From: Bacteroidetes bacterium UBA1312
GTDB taxonomy: Bacteria; Bacteroidota; Bacteroidia; Chitinophagales; Chitinophagaceae
Assembly (NCBI GenBank): GCA_002307135.1
Contig: DBTQ01000012.1
Span: 1-64,000, forward strand
Reading direction: 5' to 3'
DNA: 64,000 nt
Shown: positions 18,821 to 28,083 of the stretch, piece after piece
How positions within the stretch are numbered: the stretch's first letter is position 1
How the letters are laid out: the number at the start of each line of letters is the position of its first letter
The notes under the pieces: model-generated
Database searches by the model: none
The model's input: the letters and a program-made list of their open reading frames with translations, nothing else
What the model was told of the DNA's origin: nothing
Program-made: the position numbers and the translations under genes

Positions 18821-19330
18821 ATGGAAAAATTAACCAACAGGTCGGCTCAAATTAACCGTAGTCCAATGACGCTCAAAGAGCGCATATACCTGCCTGCCAT
18901 CTTCAAAGGAATGAGCATAACAGTCGGTCATATCTTTAAAAAGAAAGCAACCATACAATATCCAGAAGAAAAACGCTCCTTCAGTCCTGTTTTTCGTGGC
19001 CTGCATATACTCAATAGAGATGAGCAAGGCCGTGAACGTTGTACCGCTTGCGGTCTTTGCGCTGTAGCCTGTCCTGCTGAAGCCATAACAATGGAAGCTG
19101 CAGAACGTAAATCTGATGAAAAAGATAAATATCGTGAAGAGAAATATGCTGCACGCTACGAAATAAATATGCTCCGTTGTATATTTTGTGGTGCCTGCGA
19201 AGAAGCCTGTCCTAAAGATGCTATTTATCTTTCCGAAACAGTGATGCCTGCAAATTTTACCCGCGAAAGCTTTATCTATAAAAAAGAAGATATGCTGATT
19301 CCTAATCCCCAAAATCAACAAAAAGCATAA
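18821..19330 (+). CDS. nuoI: NADH-quinone oxidoreductase subunit I
   Basis: 169 residues with two ferredoxin-type [4Fe-4S] motifs: CTACGLCAVACPAEAI (about residues 71-86) and CIFCGACEEACPKDAI (about 115-130), the N6a and N6b clusters that link the NADH module to NuoB. An amphipathic N-terminus contacts the membrane. Nineteen bases separate it from nuoH and 9 from nuoJ. Confidence 0.96.
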   Translation: MEKLTNRSAQINRSPMTLKERIYLPAIFKGMSITVGHIFKKKATIQYPEEKRSFSPVFRGLHILNRDEQGRERCTACGLCAVACPAEAITMEAAERKSDEKDKYREEKYAARYEINMLRCIFCGACEEACPKDAIYLSETVMPANFTRESFIYKKEDMLIPNPQNQQKA

Positions 19331-19339
19331 CCACGACCT

Positions 19340-19843
19340 ATGGATATTTTACAGATACTTTTTTGGTTGCTTACCGTTATGGCTATTGGTTGTGCGCTTG
19401 GTGTAGTGCTCAGTCGTAATCCGGTTAACAGCGTAATATTTCTCATTCTTACCTTTTTTGCCATTTCCGGCCATTATCTTTTACTCAATGCACAATTTTT
19501 AGCCATCGTAAATATTATTGTTTATGCCGGTGCTATAATGGTATTGTTCCTCTTTGTAATCATGCTTATGAACCTTAATGCCGATACAGAACCGCAAAAA
19601 AGCTGGTTGGTGCAACTTGCAGGTGTTATATCCGGTGGTACATTATTCCTAGTTATTATCGCGGCTATTAGCAAAGTTGGGCATTTAGGTGTGATTGATA
19701 AAAATGCTACAGATATTGGATTGATTAAAAATCTTGGAAAAGTTTTATTTACCGATTATGTATTCGCTTTCGAAATCAGCAGCGTACTATTCCTCACAGC
19801 AATGATAGGTGCCATAGTAATAGGTAAAAAGGAAGCGGAGTAA
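19340..19843 (+). CDS. nuoJ: NADH-quinone oxidoreductase subunit J
   Basis: 167 residues, five predicted membrane helices (ND6 homologue). The conserved helix-3 segment IVNIIVYAGAIMVLFLFVIMLMN, with its pi-bulge region, is clear. Membrane-arm subunit next to the quinone module. Tight spacing with nuoI and nuoK supports translation from one message. Confidence 0.94.
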   Translation: MDILQILFWLLTVMAIGCALGVVLSRNPVNSVIFLILTFFAISGHYLLLNAQFLAIVNIIVYAGAIMVLFLFVIMLMNLNADTEPQKSWLVQLAGVISGGTLFLVIIAAISKVGHLGVIDKNATDIGLIKNLGKVLFTDYVFAFEISSVLFLTAMIGAIVIGKKEAE

Positions 19844-19881
19844 CTATTTTTAGTTGTTGACATTTAAATTTTTGAAATAAA

Positions 19882-20181
19882 ATGCCCATACAATATTACC
19901 TTTTTTTGAGTCTTGCATTATTCTGTATCGGAATAATGGGCGCATTGATGCGTCGTAATGCCATTATCATTTTTATGAGTATTGAATTAATGCTTAATGC
20001 GGTCAATTTGTTGTTGGCTGCATTTTCTAAAATGTATAATGATGGCGCTGCGCAAGTTTTTGTGTTTTTTATAATGGTAGTTGCTGCAGCAGAAGTTGCT
20101 GTAGGATTGGCTATTATAGTAATGATGTATAGAAAAGTCCATTCAGTGGATGTGAATATTTTGAACAGACTAAAACATTAA
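19882..20181 (+). CDS. nuoK: NADH-quinone oxidoreductase subunit K
   Basis: 99 residues, three membrane helices (ND4L homologue). Carries the two buried glutamates expected for proton transfer: one in FMSIELMLNAVNL and one in AAAEVAVGLAI. Full family length. It is followed by a spacer containing a 13-bp tandem repeat before nuoL. Confidence 0.95.
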   Translation: MPIQYYLFLSLALFCIGIMGALMRRNAIIIFMSIELMLNAVNLLLAAFSKMYNDGAAQVFVFFIMVVAAAEVAVGLAIIVMMYRKVHSVDVNILNRLKH

Positions 20182-20212
20182 TAATAGCGGAGTACGAATA
20201 ACGCATTTAGCC

Positions 20213-20238
20213 GACTTTGACTTTTGACTTTGACTTTT
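20213..20238 (+). repeat. 13-bp tandem repeat immediately before nuoL
   Basis: GACTTTGACTTTT occurs twice without spacing at 20213-20225 and 20226-20238, ending 4 bp before the nuoL ATG (20243). Smaller GACTTT units are nested in it. The same ACTTTTGA core precedes nuoE. Confidence 0.75.
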
Positions 20239-20242
20239 GAAT

Positions 20243-22129
20243 ATGATACAATTAGTTTACTTAGTACCGATGTTTCCATTGATAGGTTTTCTTATCAATG
20301 GTCTTGGCTGGAAATCTATGCCTAAACAGGCTGCCGGTTTTTTGGCCAGTCTGATGATATTGGCATCTTTTGCCGTTTCTTTAGGCATTTTTTTTGAAGT
20401 CAAAGGCGGTGTGGCAGATACCACTGTTCCTCTTTTTAATTTCATCCATGCAGGTAAATTGATGATTCCTTTTGCGTTTAAGGTGGATGCGCTGTCTTCC
20501 TTATTTCTGCTCATCATTACAGGCGTTGGTTTTTTAATTCATGTTTACTCTACCAGCTACATGCACAACGATGAGGGTGTGGTAAAATACTTCGCATACC
20601 TTAATCTGTTTGTATTTTCCATGCTCTTGCTAGTATTGGGTGCCAACTATTTAATTATGTTTATTGGTTGGGAAGGGGTTGGATTGTGCTCTTATTTATT
20701 AATTGGCTTTTGGTTCAAAAACAGAGATTACACCAATGCAGCTAAAAAAGCATTTGTGATGAACCGTATTGGTGACCTTGGCTTTTTGGTAGGTATGATG
20801 TTGGTATTATATAATTATGGTACACTCAGCTATCAGGAATTTTTTGGTCAGTTGCAAAGTAATCAGGTAGCTGTTCCCAACAATACTTATACTTGGATTG
20901 CTATTTGCTTTTTTATAGGTGCTATGGGTAAAAGTGCTCAGATACCACTTTACACATGGTTACCTGATGCGATGGCGGGTCCAACACCGGTATCTGCATT
21001 GATACACGCAGCGACGATGGTTACTGCAGGTATTTATATGATAGCCCGTAGCTCTGCTTTATATAATCTGGCTCCTTTAGCACTCAACTTTATTACTATT
21101 ATCGGCCTACTTACTGCTATTATAGCGGCATCTATAGCCATTAAACAAAATGACATTAAAAAAGTATTGGCTTATTCAACAGTGAGTCAGCTCGGTTTTA
21201 TGTTCTTGGCAATTGGCTGCGGTGCATACACTACTGCTGTATTCCATGTAATGACACACGCCTTCTTCAAAGCATTATTGTTCTTGGGCTCTGGATCGGT
21301 GATACATGCTATGGGTGGCGAACAGGATATTAGTAAAATGGGTGGCTTAGGTAAGAAAATGCGCATTACGCAATTAACGTTCTTTATAGGCTGTGTAGCT
21401 ATTGCAGGCATACCTCCTTTTGCGGGGTTCTTCTCAAAAGACGAAATACTAGCAGCTGCATTTGCACACAATCCGGTATTGTATTATGCTGCATTAGCTG
21501 CTGCGTTGATGACCGCTTTTTATATGTTCCGTCTATACTTCCTCACTTTTACAGGAAGCTTCAGAGGTACGCACGAACAAGAACATCATTTGCATGAAAG
21601 CCCTGTAGCCATGACATTTCCTTTGATTGTTTTGGCCATTCTGGCAACTGTTTCCGGTTTTGTAGGAATGCCTGAAGTATTTGGCGAACATCATTTACTA
21701 AACGAATTTTTGTCTGGTGCAGTACACAATACCGGCGAGCATCATCTGGAACACAATACAGAATTGATGCTGATGGGATTGTCCGTTGGCTTGGTAATAG
21801 TAATGATTGTATTGGCTTATGTACGCACTAAAAAACCAAACTTTGCACCTAATAAAGGATTGTCGAAAGTGCTTGAACATAAATGGTATGTTGATGAAAT
21901 TTATGATGCAATCATTGTACGCCCTGTTGTTGCAGGAAGCAAATTTTTGGATAATGTTATTGAACGAAAAGGTATTGATGGTGGTGTAAATGGCATCGGC
22001 AAATTATTACGCTGGGGCAGTGATAGGATGCGCTTATTACAGAATGGGCAAGTGGGTACTTACTTGTTCACTATGGTCATTGGTATTGTATTGATTTTTA
22101 TCATCGGTTTGTTTTTTATCAACTTTTAA
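20243..22129 (+). CDS. nuoL: NADH-quinone oxidoreductase subunit L
   Basis: 628 residues from ATG 20243; an in-frame TTG at 20237 belongs to the tandem repeat and is rejected as start. ND5-type antiporter-like subunit with about 15-16 helices. Conserved features: FIGWEGVGLCSYLLIGFW (helix-5 Glu), KSAQIPLYTWLPDAMAGPTPVSALIHAATMV (helix-7/8 Lys-His region), VSQLGFMFLAIG and HAFFKALLFL. The C-terminal part after about 480 contains the lateral helix and final anchor. Distal proton-pumping subunit of the membrane arm. Confidence 0.96.
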   Translation: MIQLVYLVPMFPLIGFLINGLGWKSMPKQAAGFLASLMILASFAVSLGIFFEVKGGVADTTVPLFNFIHAGKLMIPFAFKVDALSSLFLLIITGVGFLIHVYSTSYMHNDEGVVKYFAYLNLFVFSMLLLVLGANYLIMFIGWEGVGLCSYLLIGFWFKNRDYTNAAKKAFVMNRIGDLGFLVGMMLVLYNYGTLSYQEFFGQLQSNQVAVPNNTYTWIAICFFIGAMGKSAQIPLYTWLPDAMAGPTPVSALIHAATMVTAGIYMIARSSALYNLAPLALNFITIIGLLTAIIAASIAIKQNDIKKVLAYSTVSQLGFMFLAIGCGAYTTAVFHVMTHAFFKALLFLGSGSVIHAMGGEQDISKMGGLGKKMRITQLTFFIGCVAIAGIPPFAGFFSKDEILAAAFAHNPVLYYAALAAALMTAFYMFRLYFLTFTGSFRGTHEQEHHLHESPVAMTFPLIVLAILATVSGFVGMPEVFGEHHLLNEFLSGAVHNTGEHHLEHNTELMLMGLSVGLVIVMIVLAYVRTKKPNFAPNKGLSKVLEHKWYVDEIYDAIIVRPVVAGSKFLDNVIERKGIDGGVNGIGKLLRWGSDRMRLLQNGQVGTYLFTMVIGIVLIFIIGLFFINF

Positions 22130-22166
22130 TCAATAATCTCCATCGGAAATTTATTTAACGAATAAC

Positions 22167-23591
22167 ATGATATTGCTACTTCTTATACTTATTCCTTTAC
22201 TGACAGGTTTGCTTACATTTTTATCAAAAAATGCCGCAAAAAATATTGCGCTTGTCAGCTCATTCATCACATTGGCTTTAGCGGCTTATGTAAGCGCCAA
22301 TATTGGTGGCGCCAACGTACAAGCATGGAGTTGTCAGTGGATACCCGCTATTGGTGCTCAATTGAGTGTTGCTGCAGATGGTATGGCTGCAATGCTTTGT
22401 TTATTGACCGGTATTATTTTCCCCGTAGTTCTATTAATTAATAGAAATAAAGAGATTGAAAATCAGGCGTCTTATTATGCATTGATATTGTTAAGCCAGG
22501 CCGGTTTAATGGGCGTGTTTTTGGCTGCCGATGCATTATTGTTCTACTTCTTTTGGGAGTTGGCATTAATCCCTGTTTATTTTCTTTGTTCGCGTTGGGG
22601 TGGAGAACGTAGAATTGCAGTAACATTCAAGTTTTTTGTTTACACATTTGTTGGTAGTTTGATGATGCTTGCTGGATTGATCTATCTTTCTATGCAAAAC
22701 ACGGGTGCCAATTCTATGAGCATTGCCAGCATTATTACAGTAGGCAAGTCGCTTCCGGGTGTACAGCAGCAAATAATATTTTGGTTATTATTTATTGCAT
22801 TTGCTATTAAAATGCCCATCTTCCCTTTCCATACATGGCAGCCCGACGCTTATGAACAAGCACCGACTCAGGTTACCATTATTTTAAGTGCGTTGATGGT
22901 CAAAATGGGACTCTACGCGGTATTGCGTTGGTTGATACCCGTATTGCCTTATGCAACTGCTTATTGGGCTAATACTGTAATGACTTTGGCTATTATCGGT
23001 ATTGTTTATGCATCGTTGATTGCAATGGTACAAAGCAATATCAAACGTTTAATTGCCTATTCGTCGATTGCGCACATGGGTTTGATGTGTGCGGCTGCAT
23101 TTGCCGGCAATGATTTATCGCATCATGGGTTGTTAGTACAAATGTTTAACCATGGCATTAATATTACAGGTATGTGGGTAATTGTAAATATGGTAGAAAG
23201 CCGCTATGGTACGCTCGATTTGAAAAAAATGGGTGGATTGGCAACAACGGCACCGGCTATTGCTATTGCTTTAGTAGTTATTGCATTTGCGAATATTGCT
23301 TTACCACTTACCAATGGTTTTGTAGGAGAGTTCATGCTGTTTAGCGGTATTTTCCAGGGAGCTTCGCAATATCACGTTATATTTATGGTAATAGCAGGTT
23401 TGGGCGTAATATTGGGAGCGATTTATACACTCAATATGGTGCAAAGTGTTGCTTATGGCGAAAATAATTCTGGTGCGGCAATTGTGTCTAAAATGTCAGG
23501 TGCTGAATATGCGGCTATTGCAATTATTATCGCCTTAATTATTGTTTTGGGTATTTTTCCGCAACCATTGTTAGACCTTGTGTTGCTGTAG
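22167..23591 (+). CDS. nuoM: NADH-quinone oxidoreductase subunit M
   Basis: 474 residues, ND4-type antiporter-like proton-pumping subunit with about 14 helices. Helix-5 glutamate in FYFFWELALIPVYFL, the helix-7 lysine region FAIKMPIFPFHTWQPDAYEQAPTQ and ILSALMVKMGLYAVLRW are recognisable. Slightly shorter than E. coli NuoM but complete. 37 bp after nuoL. Confidence 0.96.
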   Translation: MILLLLILIPLLTGLLTFLSKNAAKNIALVSSFITLALAAYVSANIGGANVQAWSCQWIPAIGAQLSVAADGMAAMLCLLTGIIFPVVLLINRNKEIENQASYYALILLSQAGLMGVFLAADALLFYFFWELALIPVYFLCSRWGGERRIAVTFKFFVYTFVGSLMMLAGLIYLSMQNTGANSMSIASIITVGKSLPGVQQQIIFWLLFIAFAIKMPIFPFHTWQPDAYEQAPTQVTIILSALMVKMGLYAVLRWLIPVLPYATAYWANTVMTLAIIGIVYASLIAMVQSNIKRLIAYSSIAHMGLMCAAAFAGNDLSHHGLLVQMFNHGINITGMWVIVNMVESRYGTLDLKKMGGLATTAPAIAIALVVIAFANIALPLTNGFVGEFMLFSGIFQGASQYHVIFMVIAGLGVILGAIYTLNMVQSVAYGENNSGAAIVSKMSGAEYAAIAIIIALIIVLGIFPQPLLDLVLL

Positions 23592-23657
23592 TAAACAATA
23601 ATAAATAAAAGGAATTACAAACAGTTTAAGCTATTTTAAAGATACACGCTACAAATT

Positions 23658-25037
23658 ATGAAGGCAATTATTGCGGCAACTATATTCGGAGTTATAATGA
23701 TGTATGCCGGTTTTGCGGTAAAGGAAAAGAAATCGATTGTTGCGATAGCAACTATACTTTTGTTGCTTTTGTTGGGGGTGAATATTTGGGAATACAAAAC
23801 AGTTGTACCAAATGCGCCTTCTTTGTTCAATTTCCAATTGAGGGTTGATTCATTTACTATTTGGTTCGAATTACTGATGACTGCTTGTAGTCTATTATAT
23901 GTATTATTAATAGGCAAAGACATAGCTAAAGTTGGAAAGCACGTTGGTGAATATTTCGCGCTGATATTTTTCATTTTGGTGGGTACCTATCTTTTAGCTT
24001 CTTTCAATAACATGCTTATTATGTTTATTGGTATTGAGCTTATTTCAATTCCACAATATATTTTGGCGGGTAGTGATAAACGTAATCTTAAAAGCAGTGA
24101 GGCGTCACTCAAATATTTTCTGATGGGTGCGTTCTCAACGGGTATCTTACTCATGGGTATCACGCTCATTTATGGCGCAACTGGTACTTTTAATATCAGC
24201 AACTTCAACTTTTTGCAAACGGAACATATCAACCCCTTGGTATTAACCGGGCTTTTGTTTTTAATTATTTCTTTCTCCTTCAAAGTATCGGCTGCGCCTA
24301 TGCACTTTTGGACTCCGGATGTGTATGATGGTTCACCAACACCTTTTACTGCATTTATGGCTACCGTAGGTAAGGCTGCGGCATTTATAGCATTCCTTCG
24401 TTTATTTCATACTTCGTTTGGTGCAATTAGCGGTAGTTGGATGATGGTATTGGCCATTATTACAGCAGCAACACTATTGATAGGAAATATTACTGCGATA
24501 TTTCAACAGAGCGTAAAAAGAATGTTGGCTTATTCTTCAATTGCTCAAGCTGGATTTATGCTGTTTGCGGTAGTATCTGTCAATGCGATTGCATGGCAAG
24601 GTATAGTTGTTTATTCTGTGGCATATACGATTGCCACTTTGGGTATGTTTGCTGTACTCCTGAAATTGAAAGACTATACCTTCGATGGTTTCAATGGTTT
24701 GGCGAAAAAAGATCCCCTATTGGCAGGTGTTACTACTGTATTCATATTTTCATTGGCGGGAATTCCACTTACTGCTGGATTTATGGCTAAGTATTATATG
24801 CTTCAGGCTCTTGTAATGCAAGGCAAATTGATGGGGTTAGTCATCTTTGCGTTACTTATGGCAGCCGTGAGTGCCTATTATTACTTTAAGGTAATTATAG
24901 CCATGTATTTTAAACAAGGTGAAGCAGAACTTAATCCGGACTATACGACCAGTGATAGAGTGCTATTAGTTGTAACAGCAATACTCGTTATTTTATTGGG
25001 TATTGTTCCACAATTGCTTTTACCGGCTGCAGTATAG
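23658..25037 (+). CDS. nuoN: NADH-quinone oxidoreductase subunit N
   Basis: 459 residues, ND2-type antiporter-like subunit with about 14 helices. Family segments: FIGIELISIPQYILAG (helix-5 Glu), FSFKVSAAPMHFWTPDVYDGSPTP (helix-7 Lys and the loop), and RMLAYSSIAQAGFMLFA. Last gene of the A-to-N complex I order. No hairpin follows it; the next gene begins 31 bp downstream and may be read through. Confidence 0.95.
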   Translation: MKAIIAATIFGVIMMYAGFAVKEKKSIVAIATILLLLLLGVNIWEYKTVVPNAPSLFNFQLRVDSFTIWFELLMTACSLLYVLLIGKDIAKVGKHVGEYFALIFFILVGTYLLASFNNMLIMFIGIELISIPQYILAGSDKRNLKSSEASLKYFLMGAFSTGILLMGITLIYGATGTFNISNFNFLQTEHINPLVLTGLLFLIISFSFKVSAAPMHFWTPDVYDGSPTPFTAFMATVGKAAAFIAFLRLFHTSFGAISGSWMMVLAIITAATLLIGNITAIFQQSVKRMLAYSSIAQAGFMLFAVVSVNAIAWQGIVVYSVAYTIATLGMFAVLLKLKDYTFDGFNGLAKKDPLLAGVTTVFIFSLAGIPLTAGFMAKYYMLQALVMQGKLMGLVIFALLMAAVSAYYYFKVIIAMYFKQGEAELNPDYTTSDRVLLVVTAILVILLGIVPQLLLPAAV

Positions 25038-25068
25038 TATATCTAATTGTATCTAATGTCTTGACTGT

Positions 25069-26109
25069 ATGAGTTTATTCAAACAGCTCGTTATTCGGAA
25101 TATTATCTCCGAAACTTCCGACACAAAGACATTTGTCTTGGATCCGAAATCTGCTGACGATTTTTTTGAATATCAATCGGGGCAATTCTTAACCTTGGTT
25201 TTTCACACAAAACAAGGAGACGCAAGACGTAGTTTCTCTATTTCATCATCATCTGTTGTGGGTGAGCCATTGTCTATTACCGTTAAGCGGATTGATAATG
25301 GTGCATATTCCCGTAAACTAATAGATCATGCTGTTGTAGGCGATGAATTGTTGACTATTGGCGCATCCGGTTTTTTTATTTTACCCGAAAATATTAATAC
25401 CTATAAGCAGGTTATTTTCTTTGCTGCAGGCAGCGGCATTACACCAGTTTTTTCCTTGATAAAAACTTTATTGCATACTGCTCCGAACCTATCCATTGTA
25501 TTGATTTATAGTAATAGAAATGACCAGACTACTATCTTTTATAATGCGATCCAACAGTTAGCAGCATTATATCCAGATCGGTTTAAAGTGGAATTTTTGT
25601 TTAGCTCTAGCATTAATCTGGCAAGAGCACGACTCAGCAAATGGTTGTTGGAGCAGTTACTCAAAGAGTATGCAATAGCAAGTCCGAATGAAACATTGTT
25701 TTACATTTGCGGCCCTTATGACTATATGCGTATGGCATCAATTGAATTGATTGCAGAAGGAGTACCCCTTGCTCAAATTCATAAAGAAGATTTTGCACCA
25801 TTAAAGTTAGTACCCAAAGAATTGCCACCGGATACGGATGCACATCAAGTGTCCCTCAGTATTAATGGTTTTGTTCATCAACTAATCGTCCAATACCCGG
25901 ATAGTATTTTGAAAGTGGCTAAAAAGATGGGACTTGAAATGCCTTATAGTTGCGAAGCCGGACGATGCGGTACCTGTGTAGCATTATGTAAAAGTGGCAA
26001 AGTGTGGATGAGTTACAATGAAGTACTAATGGATGACGAGATTGCTAAAGGGCTTGTACTTACCTGTACCGGATATCCTGTAGGATCTGATGTATCTATC
26101 ATCATTTGA
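25069..26109 (+). CDS. Ferredoxin-NADP reductase-like flavoprotein with C-terminal [2Fe-2S] domain (PaaE-like)
   Basis: 346 residues. The FAD-binding barrel carries RRSFSISSS (about residues 45-53), the NAD(P)-binding domain carries FAAGSGITPVFSLI (about 121-134), and ICGPYDYMR matches the typical CGP motif. The C-terminal plant-type ferredoxin domain has C295-x4-C300-x2-C303 with a last Cys near 333. This order matches phenylacetyl-CoA epoxidase reductase PaaE and related ring-hydroxylase reductases. No paa genes are nearby, so the electron acceptor is unknown. It sits 31 bp after nuoN and could be on the same transcript. Confidence 0.85.
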   Translation: MSLFKQLVIRNIISETSDTKTFVLDPKSADDFFEYQSGQFLTLVFHTKQGDARRSFSISSSSVVGEPLSITVKRIDNGAYSRKLIDHAVVGDELLTIGASGFFILPENINTYKQVIFFAAGSGITPVFSLIKTLLHTAPNLSIVLIYSNRNDQTTIFYNAIQQLAALYPDRFKVEFLFSSSINLARARLSKWLLEQLLKEYAIASPNETLFYICGPYDYMRMASIELIAEGVPLAQIHKEDFAPLKLVPKELPPDTDAHQVSLSINGFVHQLIVQYPDSILKVAKKMGLEMPYSCEAGRCGTCVALCKSGKVWMSYNEVLMDDEIAKGLVLTCTGYPVGSDVSIII

Positions 26110-26180
26110 TTCTTTCCATGAGAAAGAGGGAACTCCACAAATATTTTCACTAATTTAGCCGTCTAATTAAGTATCAATAC

Positions 26181-26927
26181 ATGAAGTTACTTGAACATAA
26201 AATTGCACTTATTACCGGTGCAAGCCGCGGTATAGGAGAAGCAATTGCACTAAAATTTGCAGAAAACGGAGCGGATATAGCTTTTACGTATTTGTCTTCA
26301 GATGAGCGCGCAAAAGCGTTGGAACAGAAATTACAGCAGTTAGGAGTCAAGGCAAAAGGTTATAAATCCGATGCTGGAGATTACGCATCTACAGAATTAT
26401 TGACAGCAGCAGTATTGAACGATTTTGGTGCTATTGATATCTGTGTTAACAATGCGGGCATCTCTCGTGACAATTTGTTACTTCGTGCTACACCGGAGCA
26501 ATGGGATGATGTAATACAAGCCAATTTGAAATCGGTTTATAATTTAACTCGTCAGGTAATAAAACCAATGATGAAAGCTCGTGCAGGCAGTATCATTAAT
26601 CTGAGCTCGGTAGTAGGCATCCGTGGTAATTCCGGACAAAGTGCGTATGCAGCATCAAAAGCAGGTGTTATTGGCTTTACTAAGTCTATTGCTATGGAAA
26701 TCGGAAGTCGTAATATCCGTGTTAATGCAATTGCACCGGGTTTTATAGAAACGGATATGACCAATTATCTTAAAGACGGTGATACTTCCAAATGGTTTGA
26801 AAAAATACCCATGCAACGTTTTGGTAAGCCTGAAGAGGTAGCTAATGTGGCACTATTTTTAGCCTCGGAATTGAGTACTTACGTTACAGGTCAGGTGATC
26901 AATGTGTGTGGTGGCATGACAACATAA
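26181..26927 (+). CDS. fabG: 3-oxoacyl-[acyl-carrier-protein] reductase
   Basis: 248 residues, classic short-chain dehydrogenase. NADP-binding TGASRGIG (12-19), NNAG (90-93), catalytic Ser142/143, Tyr156 and Lys160 in YAASKAG, and IAPGFIETDMT. Reduces 3-oxoacyl-ACP in type II fatty acid synthesis; the neighbouring fabH supports this against other SDR roles. A rho-independent terminator follows the stop. Confidence 0.9.
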   Translation: MKLLEHKIALITGASRGIGEAIALKFAENGADIAFTYLSSDERAKALEQKLQQLGVKAKGYKSDAGDYASTELLTAAVLNDFGAIDICVNNAGISRDNLLLRATPEQWDDVIQANLKSVYNLTRQVIKPMMKARAGSIINLSSVVGIRGNSGQSAYAASKAGVIGFTKSIAMEIGSRNIRVNAIAPGFIETDMTNYLKDGDTSKWFEKIPMQRFGKPEEVANVALFLASELSTYVTGQVINVCGGMTT

Positions 26928-26939
26928 TAAATGTTTAGG

Positions 26940-26975
26940 AGCCTTAAAGTTTTTATCAAAATCTTTAAGGCTTTT
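26940..26975 (+). terminator. Rho-independent terminator after fabG
   Basis: Ten-bp perfect stem AGCCTTAAAG (26940-26949) with CTTTAAGGCT (26963-26972), 13-nt loop, followed by a T run. Located 13 bp after the fabG stop. Confidence 0.85.
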
Positions 26976-27018
26976 TCGTACAATAAAGCTTTAATTTCGC
27001 GTCCTTAAATAATTTTCA

Positions 27019-28017
27019 ATGCAAAAAATACGTGCGGCTATTACAGCTGTCGGAGGTTATGTTCCAGATTATGTGCTTACTAATGCTGAGCTGGAAACAA
27101 TAATAGAAACAACTGATGAATGGATCACTTCTCGAACAGGCATCAAAGAAAGACATATACAAAAAGGTGAAGGTTTGGGTACTTCCGATATGGCAACAGA
27201 AGCTGTAAAACAATTGCTGCAAAAACGTGGTATTGACCCAATGGAAATTGATTTGGTAATATGTGCTACAACTACCCCTGATATGCAATTTCCTGCAACT
27301 GCAAATATAATATCTGATAAAGTGGGTATGAAAAATGCTTTTGGATATGATGTAAATGCAGCGTGTTGTAGTTTTTTATACTCCCTTACTACAGGAGCAC
27401 AGTTTATCGAAACCGGTTTGTATAAAAAAGTGATTATAATTGGTGCCGATAAAATGTCTTCAATAATGAATTACGAAGATCGTACTACCTGTATTATTTT
27501 TGGAGATGGTGCAGGCGCAGTTTTGTTAGAACCAAACGATGAAGGTAATGGATTGATGGATTCTATTTTGCGCAGTGATGGTGCGGGTCGTGCTTTTTTA
27601 CATCAAAAAGCCGGTGGTTCAGTGAAGCCTGCTACCATCGAAACGGTGATGAACAAAGAACATTATGTGTATCAGGAGGGTCAAACGGTATTCAAATTTG
27701 CAGTAAAAAATATGGCTGATGTCTCTGCAGAAATAATGGAGCGAAATAACCTAACATCAGATGATATTGCATGGTTGGTACCACATCAGGCCAACTTGCG
27801 CATTATATCTGCAACTGGAGAGCGTATGGGTTTGCCCGCAGAGAAGGTAATGATCAATATCCAGAAATACGGCAACACTACTAATGGTACTTTACCTCTT
27901 TGTTTATGGGAATGGGAATCACAATTGAAGAAAGGTGATAATCTTATTCTAGCTGCATTCGGTGGTGGTTTTACTTGGGGTGCTACCTATATCAAGTGGG
28001 CCTATGACGGAAAATAG
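27019..28017 (+). CDS. fabH: 3-oxoacyl-[acyl-carrier-protein] synthase III
   Basis: 332 residues, full length for KAS III. The catalytic triad is visible: Cys116 in NAACCSF, His256 in VPHQANLRI and Asn286 in KYGNTTNGT. The N-terminal WITSRTGIKERH and GDGAGAVLLE segments are family marks. It condenses acetyl- (or branched) acyl-CoA with malonyl-ACP to start fatty acid chains. The usual GNTS reads GNTT here and the downstream ATLPL-like loop reads GTLPLCLWEWE. Separated from fabG by a terminator, so it has its own promoter; only an imperfect TAATTTCG lies upstream. Confidence 0.93.
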   Translation: MQKIRAAITAVGGYVPDYVLTNAELETIIETTDEWITSRTGIKERHIQKGEGLGTSDMATEAVKQLLQKRGIDPMEIDLVICATTTPDMQFPATANIISDKVGMKNAFGYDVNAACCSFLYSLTTGAQFIETGLYKKVIIIGADKMSSIMNYEDRTTCIIFGDGAGAVLLEPNDEGNGLMDSILRSDGAGRAFLHQKAGGSVKPATIETVMNKEHYVYQEGQTVFKFAVKNMADVSAEIMERNNLTSDDIAWLVPHQANLRIISATGERMGLPAEKVMINIQKYGNTTNGTLPLCLWEWESQLKKGDNLILAAFGGGFTWGATYIKWAYDGK

Positions 28018-28038
28018 TCAATACCTAAGAGATAAAAT

Positions 28039-28070
28039 AAAGCGGACAAACCCAAGGGTTTGTCCGCTTT
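28039..28070. terminator. Bidirectional terminator between fabH and blaR1-like gene
   Basis: Fifteen-bp perfect stem AAAGCGGACAAACCC (28039-28053) with its complement at 28056-28070 and a 2-nt centre; A/T tracts on both sides serve both convergent genes. Confidence 0.9.
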
Positions 28071-28083
28071 ATTATGCGTGCTT

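Noticed and set aside
18830..19321. 163-codon minus-strand frame
   Set aside because: Mirror of nuoI, caused by its codon use; the Cys motifs are on the plus strand.
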